Of a stretch of 64,000 bases of DNA, positions 50,439 to 59,310 are shown piece after piece. This stretch comes from Roseivirga sp. BDSF3-8. Its GTDB lineage: Bacteria; Bacteroidota; Bacteroidia; Cytophagales; Cyclobacteriaceae. The notes under the pieces are model-generated. The model did no database searches and was not told where the DNA came from. It saw only the letters and a list, made by a program, of their open reading frames with translations. The position numbers and the translations under genes were made by a program. Numbering within the stretch: the first letter of the stretch is position 1; each line of letters begins with the position of its first letter. The DNA lies in assembly GCF_041449215.1 (NCBI RefSeq), contig NZ_JBGNFV010000001.1:4791001-4855000 (forward strand), written 5' to 3'.

Positions 50439-51056
50439 TCAATTTATTACCTTAAAGAAATCCCTGAGGCCGCTCAGGATGCTTTGCACCGCATAGGCAG
50501 CCAGGATTAATCCCATCACCTTACTGATCACGGTGATACCGTACTCCCCTATCTTCTTTTGTACAAAGTTTGCCACCAGCAGAACGGACATAGTGATGGA
50601 CACTACCACCATCACCAGCAGCGTAGTCAGGGCCTGTTGCTGTACAGAGTATAGTGAGTTATCGGTAAGTAGTACCACAGCCATAATAGCACCAGGCGAG
50701 GCAATAGATGGGATGGCTACCGGAAATACGGTGACATGCTTGTAGTCCTTGATCAGGTGCTTCTCAGACTCCGGCTTACCTTCCCCGAATATCATTGTCA
50801 GGGCAAAGAGAAAAAGGATCACCCCTCCGGAAATCTGGAAAGCGTCAAGCGTTACATTCATCCCCTCCAGTATGAGCTGCCCAACTACGATAAAGAACAG
50901 AAGGATTAAAAAAGCAATGAAAGAAGCCCTGACCGCCACTTTCCGTTTATGCTTCAGGTCAAGTTGTTTGGTAGCCTCCAGGTATACCGGCACCGAACCC
51001 AGCGGATCAATCACAGCAATCAGAAAAAATATTTTGGTAAGTATATCTGCTATCAT
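50439..51056 (-). CDS. MarC/UPF0056-family membrane protein
   Basis: 205 residues with six membrane helices. Hallmarks are the opening FFLIAVIDPLGSVPVYLEAT, the DAFQISGGVILFLFALTMIF helix and the second-half repeat VAIPSIASPGAIMAVVLLTD. These match the MarC family of inner-membrane proteins of uncertain function. The gene stops 32 bases before the frameshifted PH-like gene and starts 1 base after a DUF3124 lipoprotein gene, so the latter two are co-transcribed. Confidence 0.93.
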   Translation of the reverse strand: MIADILTKIFFLIAVIDPLGSVPVYLEATKQLDLKHKRKVAVRASFIAFLILLFFIVVGQLILEGMNVTLDAFQISGGVILFLFALTMIFGEGKPESEKHLIKDYKHVTVFPVAIPSIASPGAIMAVVLLTDNSLYSVQQQALTTLLVMVVVSITMSVLLVANFVQKKIGEYGITVISKVMGLILAAYAVQSILSGLRDFFKVIN

Positions 51057-51057
51057 A

Positions 51058-51567
51058 TCACATGATCCTGGTGCCCTGGGTGGTAAATGAAAGGCCTTGT
51101 TGTCCGGAAGTAGAGATCATAACCGCCTCAAACAGAGGTTCTGTAGAGCCACTCCCCGTTTGCCAGTCAAAGAGAAAGTTAGCTCCCGTGCCTCCGTCCT
51201 GGTCTACCTCATCAATAACGATTTCCACCGTTTCCATGGGTGCGATATAGATCGTACGGTCAAAATAAGTCCGTATCAGGTGCCCCCCCGTATTGTAGTA
51301 GGCAGCCCTCTTTACAAATACCGTATCATCCGGGCTGGTGTTGCGCATGCTTACCGTTACCGTCAGGTCATGCGTGAGAGACTCCGTCTGGCCGTATATT
51401 TGCGAATAAGCGGATAAGTAAGTAGTGCCACTGGTAAAAGAGTCGCCCATAGCATAGCCTACAGTGCGCTTGTCCCAGTTCACAGGGTCTACCGAACTAA
51501 TCGGTTTCTTTTCATTGCAGGCCTGGGACAGCAGCAGTATCACCAGCAGAACGTACACTTGTTTCAT
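51058..51567 (-). CDS. DUF3124-family lipoprotein
   Basis: 169 residues. Lipoprotein signal MKQVYVLLVILLLSQACNEK. The domain has LSAYSQIYGQTESLTHDLTV, TVSMRNTSPDDTVFVKRAAY, YYNTGGHLIRTYFDRTIYIA and DQDGGTGANFLFDWQT, the pattern of DUF3124 proteins. The role is unknown; the lipoprotein would face the periplasm. It is the first gene of a pair with MarC. Confidence 0.85.
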   Translation of the reverse strand: MKQVYVLLVILLLSQACNEKKPISSVDPVNWDKRTVGYAMGDSFTSGTTYLSAYSQIYGQTESLTHDLTVTVSMRNTSPDDTVFVKRAAYYNTGGHLIRTYFDRTIYIAPMETVEIVIDEVDQDGGTGANFLFDWQTGSGSTEPLFEAVMISTSGQQGLSFTTQGTRIM

Positions 51568-51693
51568 CTCAAATCAGTTACAGGTTGCACCTAAGCAGCG
51601 GTCCACAAATAGGCCATTCTATCTTTTCAAAACAACCTTTATCAACTGAAGAGGCGTTTTAAAAGGTTAGCTTTTATCAAGCAAAGCATAAAA

Positions 51694-51966
51694 AAAGAGG
51701 CTGTCCAAAAAGGCAGCCTCTTTCTTTTTATTCAAAATATAATTTTGCATCCCTCGTAACTACCGCCAGGTTGTACCATGCCGCGTTCGGTCTCGTGGTT
51801 GCCACCTTTGCGAAGTTGGTTCCGGGTCGCGCCCGACCGGGTCGCGCCCGACCGGGTCGCGCCCGACCGGGTCGCGTCCGACTTCGCCATGCAGAATGTA
51901 AATAGTAATTAACCAAATATTAATTGGTATGAAAATAGGCGGTGTTACTTTTGAGACAGCCTCTTT
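51694..51966. mobile_element. Non-autonomous transposon-like element (MITE-like) with tandem repeats
   Basis: About 270 bases bounded by imperfect terminal inverted repeats: AAGAGGCTGTCCAAAAA at the left and, read on the minus strand, AAAGAGGCTGTCTCAAAAGT at the right. GAGGCTGTCTCAAAA-type ends are typical of IS1182-like elements, as I recall. No transposase is encoded. The left end also forms a GAGGCTG/CAGCCTC hairpin followed by a T run that could terminate transcription. The interior holds four 15-base tandem repeats. Confidence 0.6.
51824..51883. repeat. Four tandem 15-bp repeats
   Basis: GGGTCGCGCCCGACC repeated at 51824, 51839 and 51854, with a fourth unit (GGGTCGCGTCCGACT) at 51869. 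Each unit contains a GGTCG/CGACC-type dyad, so single-stranded DNA can form several hairpins. The 62-residue frame across it (RPGRA repeats, minus strand) is a by-product. Confidence 0.9.
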
Positions 51967-51988
51967 AATATCAGGCTATTACCACCGA

Positions 51989-52153
51989 TTAAGGTATCTG
52001 GCGGCATGGGTAAATGTTGCACGTACCATAGTACACAGTAATAGTCTCGCCACATAGAGCCGTAGCTCCACCTTTTACTGTCTTTTCATTCAGTTTTTCG
52101 CTATTAGTAACAAAGCTTGCTACTTCCAGCTCATTTAATTTTAGCTTTTTCAT
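51989..52153 (-). CDS. RiPP (pinensin-like) precursor peptide 5
   Basis: 54 residues from the ATG at 52153, chosen because the conserved leader begins there: MKKLKLNELEVASFVTNSEK. A Gly-Gly (residues 28-29, VKGG) precedes the core ATALCGETITVYYGTCNIYP followed by CRQIP, with three Cys and several Thr. The ATA-C start of the core resembles that of precursor 2 (ATATC). It lies between the MITE-like element and a large nuclease-like gene and has no modification or export genes nearby. Confidence 0.72.
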   Translation of the reverse strand: MKKLKLNELEVASFVTNSEKLNEKTVKGGATALCGETITVYYGTCNIYPCRQIP

Positions 52154-52387
52154 AAAAACTATTGGGTTTGTTGTTAAAATAAAAGTCCGGCTGAGCACTT
52201 CTCAACCTTTGGTCGACCTGGACTTCATTTTAAGATACTTTTATTAAGCTGGAAATTACAAGCTAAATCAGTACAAAATTGATGTTTTTTTTCATTTGAA
52301 TAATTAGGCTTAATTTTCACCATTTACAGTATACTTTTATTAAACTCCATATGAATATGGCTTACTAAAATGGTCAATAGTCTGGTA

Positions 52388-54232
52388 CTATTTGCTTAGC
52401 GCCTTAACGATTCTATCATCATTGATGAGAACATCCCGGAATAGCACATGGGGAAAAGTTTCGTGCTTTGAGTCTTTAAATGCTTCATATATCTTTAATA
52501 AAGATGAGGCAGTAAGCAGTGATAAGTTTAGTTCTGTATTCATTTCACAATCTGTAATAAAATCATCACTAAACTCCGGGGCTACCAGCAGGATCTTTGC
52601 AATTCTATAATCCTGTTTTTCCACCTGTTTTTTGTAAGCACCCAGTTGCCTTGAAACCGTACTGAATTTATTATACCCCCTCTCCTTTTGGGTTTTACAT
52701 TCTACAATGATAACATCTCCATTTTCAAGCTCTATCAATATGTCCATAAGGTCCTTGGAAGTATTGATCTTTTTCTTCAGATCCTCATTGACGTAGAAGC
52801 CCAGCTCACTGAATATCTTACGCGTCAGGTCTTCGAATTTGAGGCCAAGCTCACTTTCTTTAACCGCTATACCATTTTCCTTTAGTGAGTTAAGATCCCT
52901 GTAGGCTACCTTCTCATAGTTTTCAAGATATAGGTTTTCAGCATCTTTAAAATGCTCCAGCGTATTCAGAATATCATCACCTCTTTGTTTAATTCCGGCT
53001 TCCTGGATAAACTTTTTTAAATCATCTTTTTCGATCAGGTCCAGAATATCCCTTGGTTTAATGTTGTAATCCAGCAATAGGTCCGCCCGTAAAACGAATT
53101 CGTCCTGAATCTGGAATTTCTCCCTGATCTGGTTGTTCAGGGCCGGTAAAGATTCGTTAAGATCGGAGAGCATTTTTTCAAAACCGTCCAGCGAAATGTT
53201 AATATTCTCGTCTCTTTCGATAGACTCAAAGTAAGAAATCAGAGAATCGATTTTGTCATCCAAAGTGGCTCCTCTCAGGTTCTGAATATTCAGTTTTTTC
53301 TCACAGAGTTCATTCAACACCTTCTTCCTCTCATTAAGCGTGTTCGCGTTTTTATAAATATCATTGGTAAGTAATGACCTGAATGAAACACCCTCTCTGA
53401 TTATCTCCTCTATTTTTTGCTCATAGCTTAACGTTCGATCGATATTATGCTTCCTCGCTATATGATTGATGACCGGCTCCCTTAATACCCGCAGAGTCCT
53501 CCGCAAATATTTATCAGCCACTTCTTTACCCCTCAATTCTCGGAGTAACCGCACCATTTCATCCGCTACGTATAACGTATTTTCCTTTTTGGAGAAGAAT
53601 ACAATACCAATGGCTTTCATGTGATTTATCACTTCCATAGCATCCACTTTCTCCACTGGAAGTATCGAATAATTGATCAGTTTAACCTCCTCTTTTGACA
53701 GCTCTAAGTGTGAAGCCAGAGTAAGCAGAATGGATTGTTCATCTGAGGTGATTTTTGTTTCCCTGTTATTTTCTATGTCATTACGATAAGCCGTAGTCAG
53801 ACATGCTTTATAGATATGGTAGTCGCGCCTTCTCTCGTCAGATAGTTCAGACTTATCCTCTGCAAGGTCAGCCGTCAGCTTTTTGATTTTCTTGTTTAGG
53901 CTCTTTATTTCAGCTTCGTATAACCTGCTAAACCAATCCAGCTTCATCATACAGTTACCATCCCGGGTTAATATATCTATCAGGATATCCAACTGGGAAG
54001 AGGCTTCGCAAAACTCGCTCTCCAGACAGTCATAAAACTCATCCTCTACCAGCCTGAAAATGGTGGCAATATTTTCATTATCAACGGACTTTAACCCTTT
54101 ATCCGCCCTGTTCAGAATATCTTCTATTTGTTTTGCGTTTTTTGGCTCTTGGGAAATGATGGCATCAATAGCCTTAATGAAGTTATTCTTTTCTATAGAG
54201 CCGAGCCTGTCAAGGATTCTTTCTAGTTTCAT
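52388..54232 (-). CDS. Large coiled-coil protein with C-terminal PD-(D/E)XK (Mrr-like) nuclease domain
   Basis: 614 residues. The first 450 residues are helical and highly charged (EAEIKSLNKKIKKLTADLAE, SELSDERRRDYHIYKACL), with several coiled coils. The C-terminal part has LKFEDLTRKIFSELGFYVNE, then SKDLMDILIELENGDVIIVE with CKTQKERGYN, giving D...E-x-K of restriction-endonuclease-like folds, and SRQLGAYKKQVEKQDYRIAK with ILLVAPEFSDDFI. This layout resembles Mrr-type or uncharacterised anti-phage nucleases. No methylase partner is adjacent, so target discrimination is unknown. Confidence 0.7.
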   Translation of the reverse strand: MKLERILDRLGSIEKNNFIKAIDAIISQEPKNAKQIEDILNRADKGLKSVDNENIATIFRLVEDEFYDCLESEFCEASSQLDILIDILTRDGNCMMKLDWFSRLYEAEIKSLNKKIKKLTADLAEDKSELSDERRRDYHIYKACLTTAYRNDIENNRETKITSDEQSILLTLASHLELSKEEVKLINYSILPVEKVDAMEVINHMKAIGIVFFSKKENTLYVADEMVRLLRELRGKEVADKYLRRTLRVLREPVINHIARKHNIDRTLSYEQKIEEIIREGVSFRSLLTNDIYKNANTLNERKKVLNELCEKKLNIQNLRGATLDDKIDSLISYFESIERDENINISLDGFEKMLSDLNESLPALNNQIREKFQIQDEFVLRADLLLDYNIKPRDILDLIEKDDLKKFIQEAGIKQRGDDILNTLEHFKDAENLYLENYEKVAYRDLNSLKENGIAVKESELGLKFEDLTRKIFSELGFYVNEDLKKKINTSKDLMDILIELENGDVIIVECKTQKERGYNKFSTVSRQLGAYKKQVEKQDYRIAKILLVAPEFSDDFITDCEMNTELNLSLLTASSLLKIYEAFKDSKHETFPHVLFRDVLINDDRIVKALSK

Positions 54233-54650
54233 ATGGGTTTTTAGCCGTTTACTTTGCAGACTAAACTACCCAAATCGTCTATTCACTACATATCTTATGC
54301 CCCTCTGCTCACAATAAATTTCCCAAAGTGCATATATCCCTTCCCAAATTATTCAAAGCATAGTAAGGTAATGCTCAGAGTATGAATAACTGAACCATAA
54401 TTGTATTTATCCCATATCCCACCCAATTACTATCCTATACCGATCCTATAGTCATCCCATAGTCAACCTATAGTCATACTGTGGAAAACCTTTAGCCTGG
54501 TTTATTGCATTATATACAGACGTGAAAGGTAAGAGGCTATAGCGTGACTCCGCCGTTATCATGCTTACAAAGTGTACGTAACCCAGGTCACCAAAGCATC
54601 CGGCGACAATCCCTACCTTACGTTTGACACAATCATAAACACCACAAGCA
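54233..54650. other. Spacer with 11-bp phased repeats
   Basis: Contains four 11-base units at 54433-54476 (TCCTATACCGA, TCCTATAGTCA, TCCCATAGTCA, ACCTATAGTCA) and an open but start-less frame around 54548-54720 (RRYHAYKVYVTQVTKASG..) that could be a gene remnant. No convincing gene was identified. Confidence 0.45.
54433..54476. repeat. Four 11-bp TATAG-type repeats
   Basis: Units at 54433, 54444, 54455 and 54466, each about one DNA helical turn long, with consensus TCCTATAGTCA. Such phasing could place a protein on one face of the DNA, or be a simple degenerate repeat. Confidence 0.7.
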
Positions 54651-55331
54651 ATGAAGACACTTGGCATGATTGGCGGTACCTCATGGCATTCTACCATAGC
54701 GTATTACCAGCTTATAAATGAAAAGGCAGGAGAGAAAACAGGTAATCTGGAAAACCCACCCATTATCCTCCATAGCATCAATATTGCCCTGATGCGGGAG
54801 CAGAACAGAGATAAGATAAACGCCAAATACCTCGACGTATCCAACAAACTTGTAGAGGCAGGTGCTGAAGCAATTATCATATGCGCTAATACCCCGCACA
54901 TGGCTTATGACCATGTGCAGCCGAAGCTTTCCGTACCAATACTGCATATTGCCGAGGCTACCGGCAAAGAGGCTCAGCGACTGGGCTTACGGAAACTGGG
55001 GCTTTTGGGAACCAAGCCCACCATGACAGGCACTTTCATAACAGATATGCTAAAGAACAAATTTGTTATCGAGTCCATCATCCCCTCCACAGAGCATCTG
55101 GATCAAACCCACCGGTTTATTTCTGAGGAGCTGACGCAAGGCGTGTTTTCAAAGGAAGCCCGTACTTTCTTTACTCAACAAATGGACGAGTTACAGTACC
55201 GTGGAGCCGAAGGAATTATTCTGGGATGTACCGAATTACCCATCCTGTTTCAGGATATAACCTACCCCCTCCCCCTGTTAGCCACTACAGAACTTCATGC
55301 AGACATGGCAGTAGAATTCATTTTCAGTTAG
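54651..55331 (+). CDS. Aspartate/glutamate racemase-family protein
   Basis: 226 residues. Family motifs are MIGGTSWHSTIAYYQLINEK at the N-terminus, AIIICANTPHMAYDHVQPKL around the first active-site region and EGIILGCTELPILFQD with the second catalytic Cys. It would racemise an amino acid such as aspartate or glutamate without PLP; substrate and role (cell-wall D-amino acid or catabolism) are undetermined. The first motif has Ala directly before NT, where Cys or Thr is common, with a Cys one residue earlier. The gene is monocistronic with a terminator. Confidence 0.9.
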   Translation: MKTLGMIGGTSWHSTIAYYQLINEKAGEKTGNLENPPIILHSINIALMREQNRDKINAKYLDVSNKLVEAGAEAIIICANTPHMAYDHVQPKLSVPILHIAEATGKEAQRLGLRKLGLLGTKPTMTGTFITDMLKNKFVIESIIPSTEHLDQTHRFISEELTQGVFSKEARTFFTQQMDELQYRGAEGIILGCTELPILFQDITYPLPLLATTELHADMAVEFIFS

Positions 55332-55348
55332 CCAGCCTAAATAGAAAA

Positions 55349-55378
55349 ACAGCCCCGGTACACACCAGGGCTGTTTTT
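55349..55378 (+). terminator. Terminator of the racemase gene
   Basis: ACAGCCC/GGGCTGT stem with an 11-base loop followed by a run of T, 17 bases after the stop codon. Confidence 0.85.
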
Positions 55379-55578
55379 GTCGATATGCATATTACACAAA
55401 CCGCTACAGCGTCCACAAAGCAGCTAACTTGCTTTCCCTGCAGCAGTATTTTTAAGCTGTTGTAACAGCTATTTCTTTTGACAATCTTCCACCCATTAAC
55501 CCTTATCAAACCAGGCAAATGATCCAGGTATAGGAAGTGGCAAAGCTCTCAGTTGTTAAAGCCCCACATATGCCTTCA

Positions 55579-57132
55579 TTAAGCCAGTTTAGAATCCTTC
55601 CGGGGTGAAAAAACCATTGCCATGTCCCCTGGCTCATTAAAGACAGCTAATTGGGAAGTTCGTACCAATGCCCACAGAATGATAGCAGCACATGGCACAA
55701 ATACCAGCGCCCCATTAAACTTGTCCACTACACCTAAAACAGGCAGGAACAAAGCAACTGCTGCCCATAGATACATCGCCAGGTTGGCCACTAAACCTAT
55801 TCTTAAACCATGGGAAATAGATAACAGAGGCAGTAAAGCCAGGGTAGCCCAATAATAACACGTAAGAGCCGTAGCTCCGAAAACCCCTACAAAACCTACC
55901 ATAAGCGCAGTAGAGGCATCACCGGCACGCGTTCCTAACCATATGGATAACCCTGCAAAAAGAAACTGGAATAGATAGATCCAGATAGTATTGGATTTTG
56001 CTTTTTCTATAATATCCTCGGTAATAGTATTCGTTTCATATATAGAGTGTTCGTTTACCAACTCACCCTTCATATTCTCTGAACTGGTAATGAAAAAAGT
56101 CTTTACCCCTACATTGTTCGGCGGGGGAATATTATCATGGAGACTAAGTTTCTCATATAATTGATAATATGCATCTGTTCCTCGCCCGTTATTCAGTACC
56201 CCGAATAAGACCAGTATAGTACCGCTTGCTGCCATAGCAGTACCAAAGCGGACGGCACTTTTAACCCCATGCTCCTTACCATTTACCAGAAAATAAGCAA
56301 AGACCGGTAATGCCAGATACACCGGAAAGACCCTGATCGCACAGGCATAACATAACGCTATACCCGCCAAGATAAGCCGGTCCTTTCTCAACAAACATAC
56401 CGCTGAAGTTATAGCAAAAAACCAGTCATAACGTAAGATAGATCCGCCATTCCAGAAATACCGGGCTAAGAAACTGATACCAAACAGCAAAGCACATTGC
56501 GCAGCGGCATTCATACCAAATGCCCATCTTATCATCAGGATAGCTGCCAGGATAAACACTATGTCCAGCAGGGCATAGAATACCTTACTCATACCATTGA
56601 CAGGTATAGCAGTTGTCAGTATGCGTAGGATAGCCGTCAGCGTCGGTGGTGCATTGTAGCCGTGGTCCAGGTACACCGAGGGGTTGACCTCAAATTCCTC
56701 AAGGTCCCTTTTGAAAGCAGCCCAGCGCGCCTCACCGAAACGCGACCTTACCTCCTGCTGATGGGCTGCCAGAGCAGGCGCATCCACCACGTAGCCGCTT
56801 CGCAGGTCACGGATACGAGGCGGCTCATGCCCTCCTTCTTCACGCGCAGCTTCAGCAGTAGCCACGTAAAGACCATCATAGCCCAATTCCGTAAAATACT
56901 TAGACGATATAGTATAATGATATTGGTCCCACTCATGCACTATGGAGCCGTTGTTTGCTTCGTCGTGAAAGCCACCCCAGTTCATCCAGGTGAATATGCC
57001 GAAGAAGATCAATAGCCAGTAGTGCACGCTGGTAAGCCTCAAAGCTCTGTTATGGCGGCTAAACCTATATACAGCCAAGACCCCGATGACTAATAATATA
57101 ATTTTTGCTAAAACTTCGATAAGAAGAGACAT
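55579..57132 (-). CDS. Multi-pass membrane protein, GT-C-glycosyltransferase-like
   Basis: 517 residues with about ten to twelve membrane helices. After the first helices, an extracytoplasmic loop contains VHEWDQYHYTISSKYFTELG, with the acidic residues (EWD) found in this position in GT-C-type glycosyltransferases. Other segments are IRWAFGMNAAAQCALLFG, YDWFFAITSAVCLLRKDRLI and ALTCYYWATLALLPLLS. The substrate would be a lipid-linked sugar or similar; this is inferred from topology. The gene stands alone. Confidence 0.65.
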   Translation of the reverse strand: MSLLIEVLAKIILLVIGVLAVYRFSRHNRALRLTSVHYWLLIFFGIFTWMNWGGFHDEANNGSIVHEWDQYHYTISSKYFTELGYDGLYVATAEAAREEGGHEPPRIRDLRSGYVVDAPALAAHQQEVRSRFGEARWAAFKRDLEEFEVNPSVYLDHGYNAPPTLTAILRILTTAIPVNGMSKVFYALLDIVFILAAILMIRWAFGMNAAAQCALLFGISFLARYFWNGGSILRYDWFFAITSAVCLLRKDRLILAGIALCYACAIRVFPVYLALPVFAYFLVNGKEHGVKSAVRFGTAMAASGTILVLFGVLNNGRGTDAYYQLYEKLSLHDNIPPPNNVGVKTFFITSSENMKGELVNEHSIYETNTITEDIIEKAKSNTIWIYLFQFLFAGLSIWLGTRAGDASTALMVGFVGVFGATALTCYYWATLALLPLLSISHGLRIGLVANLAMYLWAAVALFLPVLGVVDKFNGALVFVPCAAIILWALVRTSQLAVFNEPGDMAMVFSPRKDSKLA

Positions 57133-57354
57133 AGGGTATTTAATTTTATCTGCACTGCACGCCCCGCCATACCCGGCACATTATACCAATGCGTATAACG
57201 AGGTAGCTTAGCTTACTTGCAGGCTTTGGTCAGTTTAGTTTTTTACTATATATGAGTCCGCACCATGTAAATGTAGGGCGGTAAGCCTGTAAAACGCATA
57301 TGCTATTCAGGCTCACCCATTTCCTTCTCTTTTACCGGGCGTTCAGCGTTTAGC

Positions 57355-58467
57355 CTATCCCCGGGCCATGGCCACTTCTCCCTTTTCCCTTTTCCGGACC
57401 TTCATGATGCCTTTGATACCCTCTTTCCATAGCCAGCAAACTCCCAGCGAAAGGACAAGGTACATCCCATACAGCCCTGCCACAGTAAGAGGGTCATGCT
57501 CCCAAAATCCAAAGACAGACATACCCCAGTTGATGAGTGTCCATTGCGTGACATAAAGGAAGGTAACATGGCGGCTGCAGTAATAAATCAGCCCGAGCAC
57601 CCTGGACCGGGGGTCCGGTATATCCACCAGACGGTCCAGTACATAGAACAGCACAAGGTTCAGGCCCAGCAGCGCCAGCGTACCCCCGGGGCCCAGATGA
57701 TAAAAGTCACCGAAGTGGTACGACGCATCGTAAAGCCACAGACCCAGGCCTGCAAGGAGCATAAGCATACCCACCTGTAGCATCCGCATGAACATCAGCC
57801 TCCGGTTACGGCCCTGTTCCTGGTACCACAGGCCAAAGAAGAGTCCGGTAAGAATAAAGGCCCCCCAGGGAAACAGCGGAAAGTAAACGTTCCACTGACT
57901 CCCCCAGAGCAGGTCGCACATATAGTCCAGTCCAGCAACACCGGGACGGTATCCGCTAAGCGGACCCGAGAGAAACGTGAGGGCGAGGGCAAGGCCCATC
58001 ACCACCCACTTATTACGCGTAGCCCTCAGCACCACACCCATCAGAATAAGTGAAAGTCCCGCCAGCTGCAATATGTCCCCTAGCTGCAGAAAAAAGAGCA
58101 TATTGGATGGCTCGCCCGGTGTCATGCCGTAGGCCGTGACAAACGGTACAGGCAAGCCACCGAATAGCTGTATCGGGACGATAAACTTCAGTGTATTCAT
58201 CAGGTAGCCAATCCCCATCGTGAAAAGCCCCCGCTTCAGCGTTAGCCCAAAGCCTTGTCGTCTCGAAAAGACATAAGATACCCCCATGCTCACCAGAAAC
58301 ATAGGTGCCCCGTGTCCCATCAGGTACACCATATAGCCAAAGACAGAATCCTCGCGGGTAGCTTCATTACCGTAAATAAGCATGGTATGTACCAGTACCA
58401 TCAGGATCACACTGATGCCCCGCGCCAGGTCTATTGCCCGTAATCGCTCAGGTTTACTTTCAGACAT
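57355..58467 (-). CDS. DUF1624/HGSNAT-like membrane acyltransferase
   Basis: 370 residues with about ten helices. The start RLRAIDLARGISVILMVLVH matches DUF1624 proteins (heparan-alpha-glucosaminide N-acetyltransferase-like catalytic domain), where the conserved Arg-Gly and His lie in the first helix; PLFPWGAFILTGLFFGLWYQ and IYYCSRHVTFLYVTQWTLIN are further hallmarks. Such proteins transfer acetyl groups across the membrane to sugars or related compounds. The C-terminal tail is basic. The gene is apparently monocistronic, 72 bases from the nitroreductase gene. Confidence 0.75.
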   Translation of the reverse strand: MSESKPERLRAIDLARGISVILMVLVHTMLIYGNEATREDSVFGYMVYLMGHGAPMFLVSMGVSYVFSRRQGFGLTLKRGLFTMGIGYLMNTLKFIVPIQLFGGLPVPFVTAYGMTPGEPSNMLFFLQLGDILQLAGLSLILMGVVLRATRNKWVVMGLALALTFLSGPLSGYRPGVAGLDYMCDLLWGSQWNVYFPLFPWGAFILTGLFFGLWYQEQGRNRRLMFMRMLQVGMLMLLAGLGLWLYDASYHFGDFYHLGPGGTLALLGLNLVLFYVLDRLVDIPDPRSRVLGLIYYCSRHVTFLYVTQWTLINWGMSVFGFWEHDPLTVAGLYGMYLVLSLGVCWLWKEGIKGIMKVRKREKGEVAMARG

Positions 58468-58541
58468 TGTTGTGTTTTGTTTAGGATAATCATATACAAG
58501 TCATAGCCAGGTGGTCTAAGCAGGGGGGTAAGTACCTATTA

Positions 58542-59168
58542 TTAAGGCAACCGTTCCAGCTTTTTGTGAAGGGGTGTGCGGCGCTTTTTGCTTTTGAATA
58601 ACTGCCGGTCATAGTAGCCCATGTAGAAAAAGCCCAGGCTGCGCTCGTTATCCTCCAGTGACAGGTGCTCTCCATACGCCTGTGCCGCCCCACAGGTATC
58701 CCAGTAGCCACCAAGCCCGTAAGCCGTACAGCTCAGGTACATATTCTGCACCGCACAGGCCACCGCCGCCAGTTCTTCCCATTCGCTGATCTCAATTTTT
58801 TGATTTCTGCGAAATATGATCGCTACCAGCGCCCCCGCCTTTTGCGGGTATAGTTTTGCCTGCTCATACCTTTCCGCCGGAAAGTCTGCCTCGCTCAGTC
58901 TTGCCCTGTAGTAGTCAGCCATAAACCCCCCATACCTTTCCCTCTCGGCATCACCTAAAACAATAAACCGCCAGGGCTCCGTCATTTTATAAGTAGGGGC
59001 CCATGTTCCATTTATAAGGATCTCCTCCAGCACCCTGTCAGGAACAGGCTCCGGCAGGTAGTCATCCGCAAAGACACTGCGACGCTCCCGTATCAGCCGG
59101 CTTACCTGCTCTGCGGTAGCTATTTCCTCGTTCAGTGCCGTAGAAATATCCATCGATAATCCAGTCAT
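58542..59168 (-). CDS. Nitroreductase-family flavoprotein
   Basis: 208 residues. FMN-binding and family motifs: RLIRERRSVFADDYLPEPVP at the start of the domain, INGTWAPTYKMTEPWRFIVL, AVACAVQNMYLSCTAYGLGG and a C-terminal GFFYMGYYD with basic tail. These enzymes use NAD(P)H to reduce nitro compounds, quinones or similar electrophiles. The start is uncertain: ATG at 59168 or at 59153 (MDISTALN). It lies between the acyltransferase gene and the siderophore operon without a clear link. Confidence 0.9.
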   Translation of the reverse strand: MTGLSMDISTALNEEIATAEQVSRLIRERRSVFADDYLPEPVPDRVLEEILINGTWAPTYKMTEPWRFIVLGDAERERYGGFMADYYRARLSEADFPAERYEQAKLYPQKAGALVAIIFRRNQKIEISEWEELAAVACAVQNMYLSCTAYGLGGYWDTCGAAQAYGEHLSLEDNERSLGFFYMGYYDRQLFKSKKRRTPLHKKLERLP

Positions 59169-59310
59169 TCGTTTTTAAATTAGCCTCAGTCGACAAAGCC
59201 TTGATTGTTTGTTACTTTTTAATCAGGCAAAAAGGGATAGAAAACCAGAGGTAATACATATGGCCTTAGCCTGCTACCCGGTTAGCTGGCTACCTTGGAA
59301 AGCTTCTCGC

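Noticed and set aside
51824-51883. Possible CRISPR array
   Set aside because: Units are 15 bases, directly adjacent without spacers, and there are no cas genes; it is a simple tandem repeat.
51728-51916. 62-residue minus-strand frame rich in RPGRA repeats
   Set aside because: It is a translation of the 15-bp tandem array inside the MITE-like element; the repeat length divisible by three explains the repetitive peptide, and no start context or conservation signal supports it.
54452-54697. 81-residue minus-strand frame and a start-less plus-strand frame (YKVYVTQVTKASG..) in the spacer before the racemase gene
   Set aside because: They overlap each other and the racemase start. Neither has a plausible start with supporting context, so they are noted only as possible remnants.
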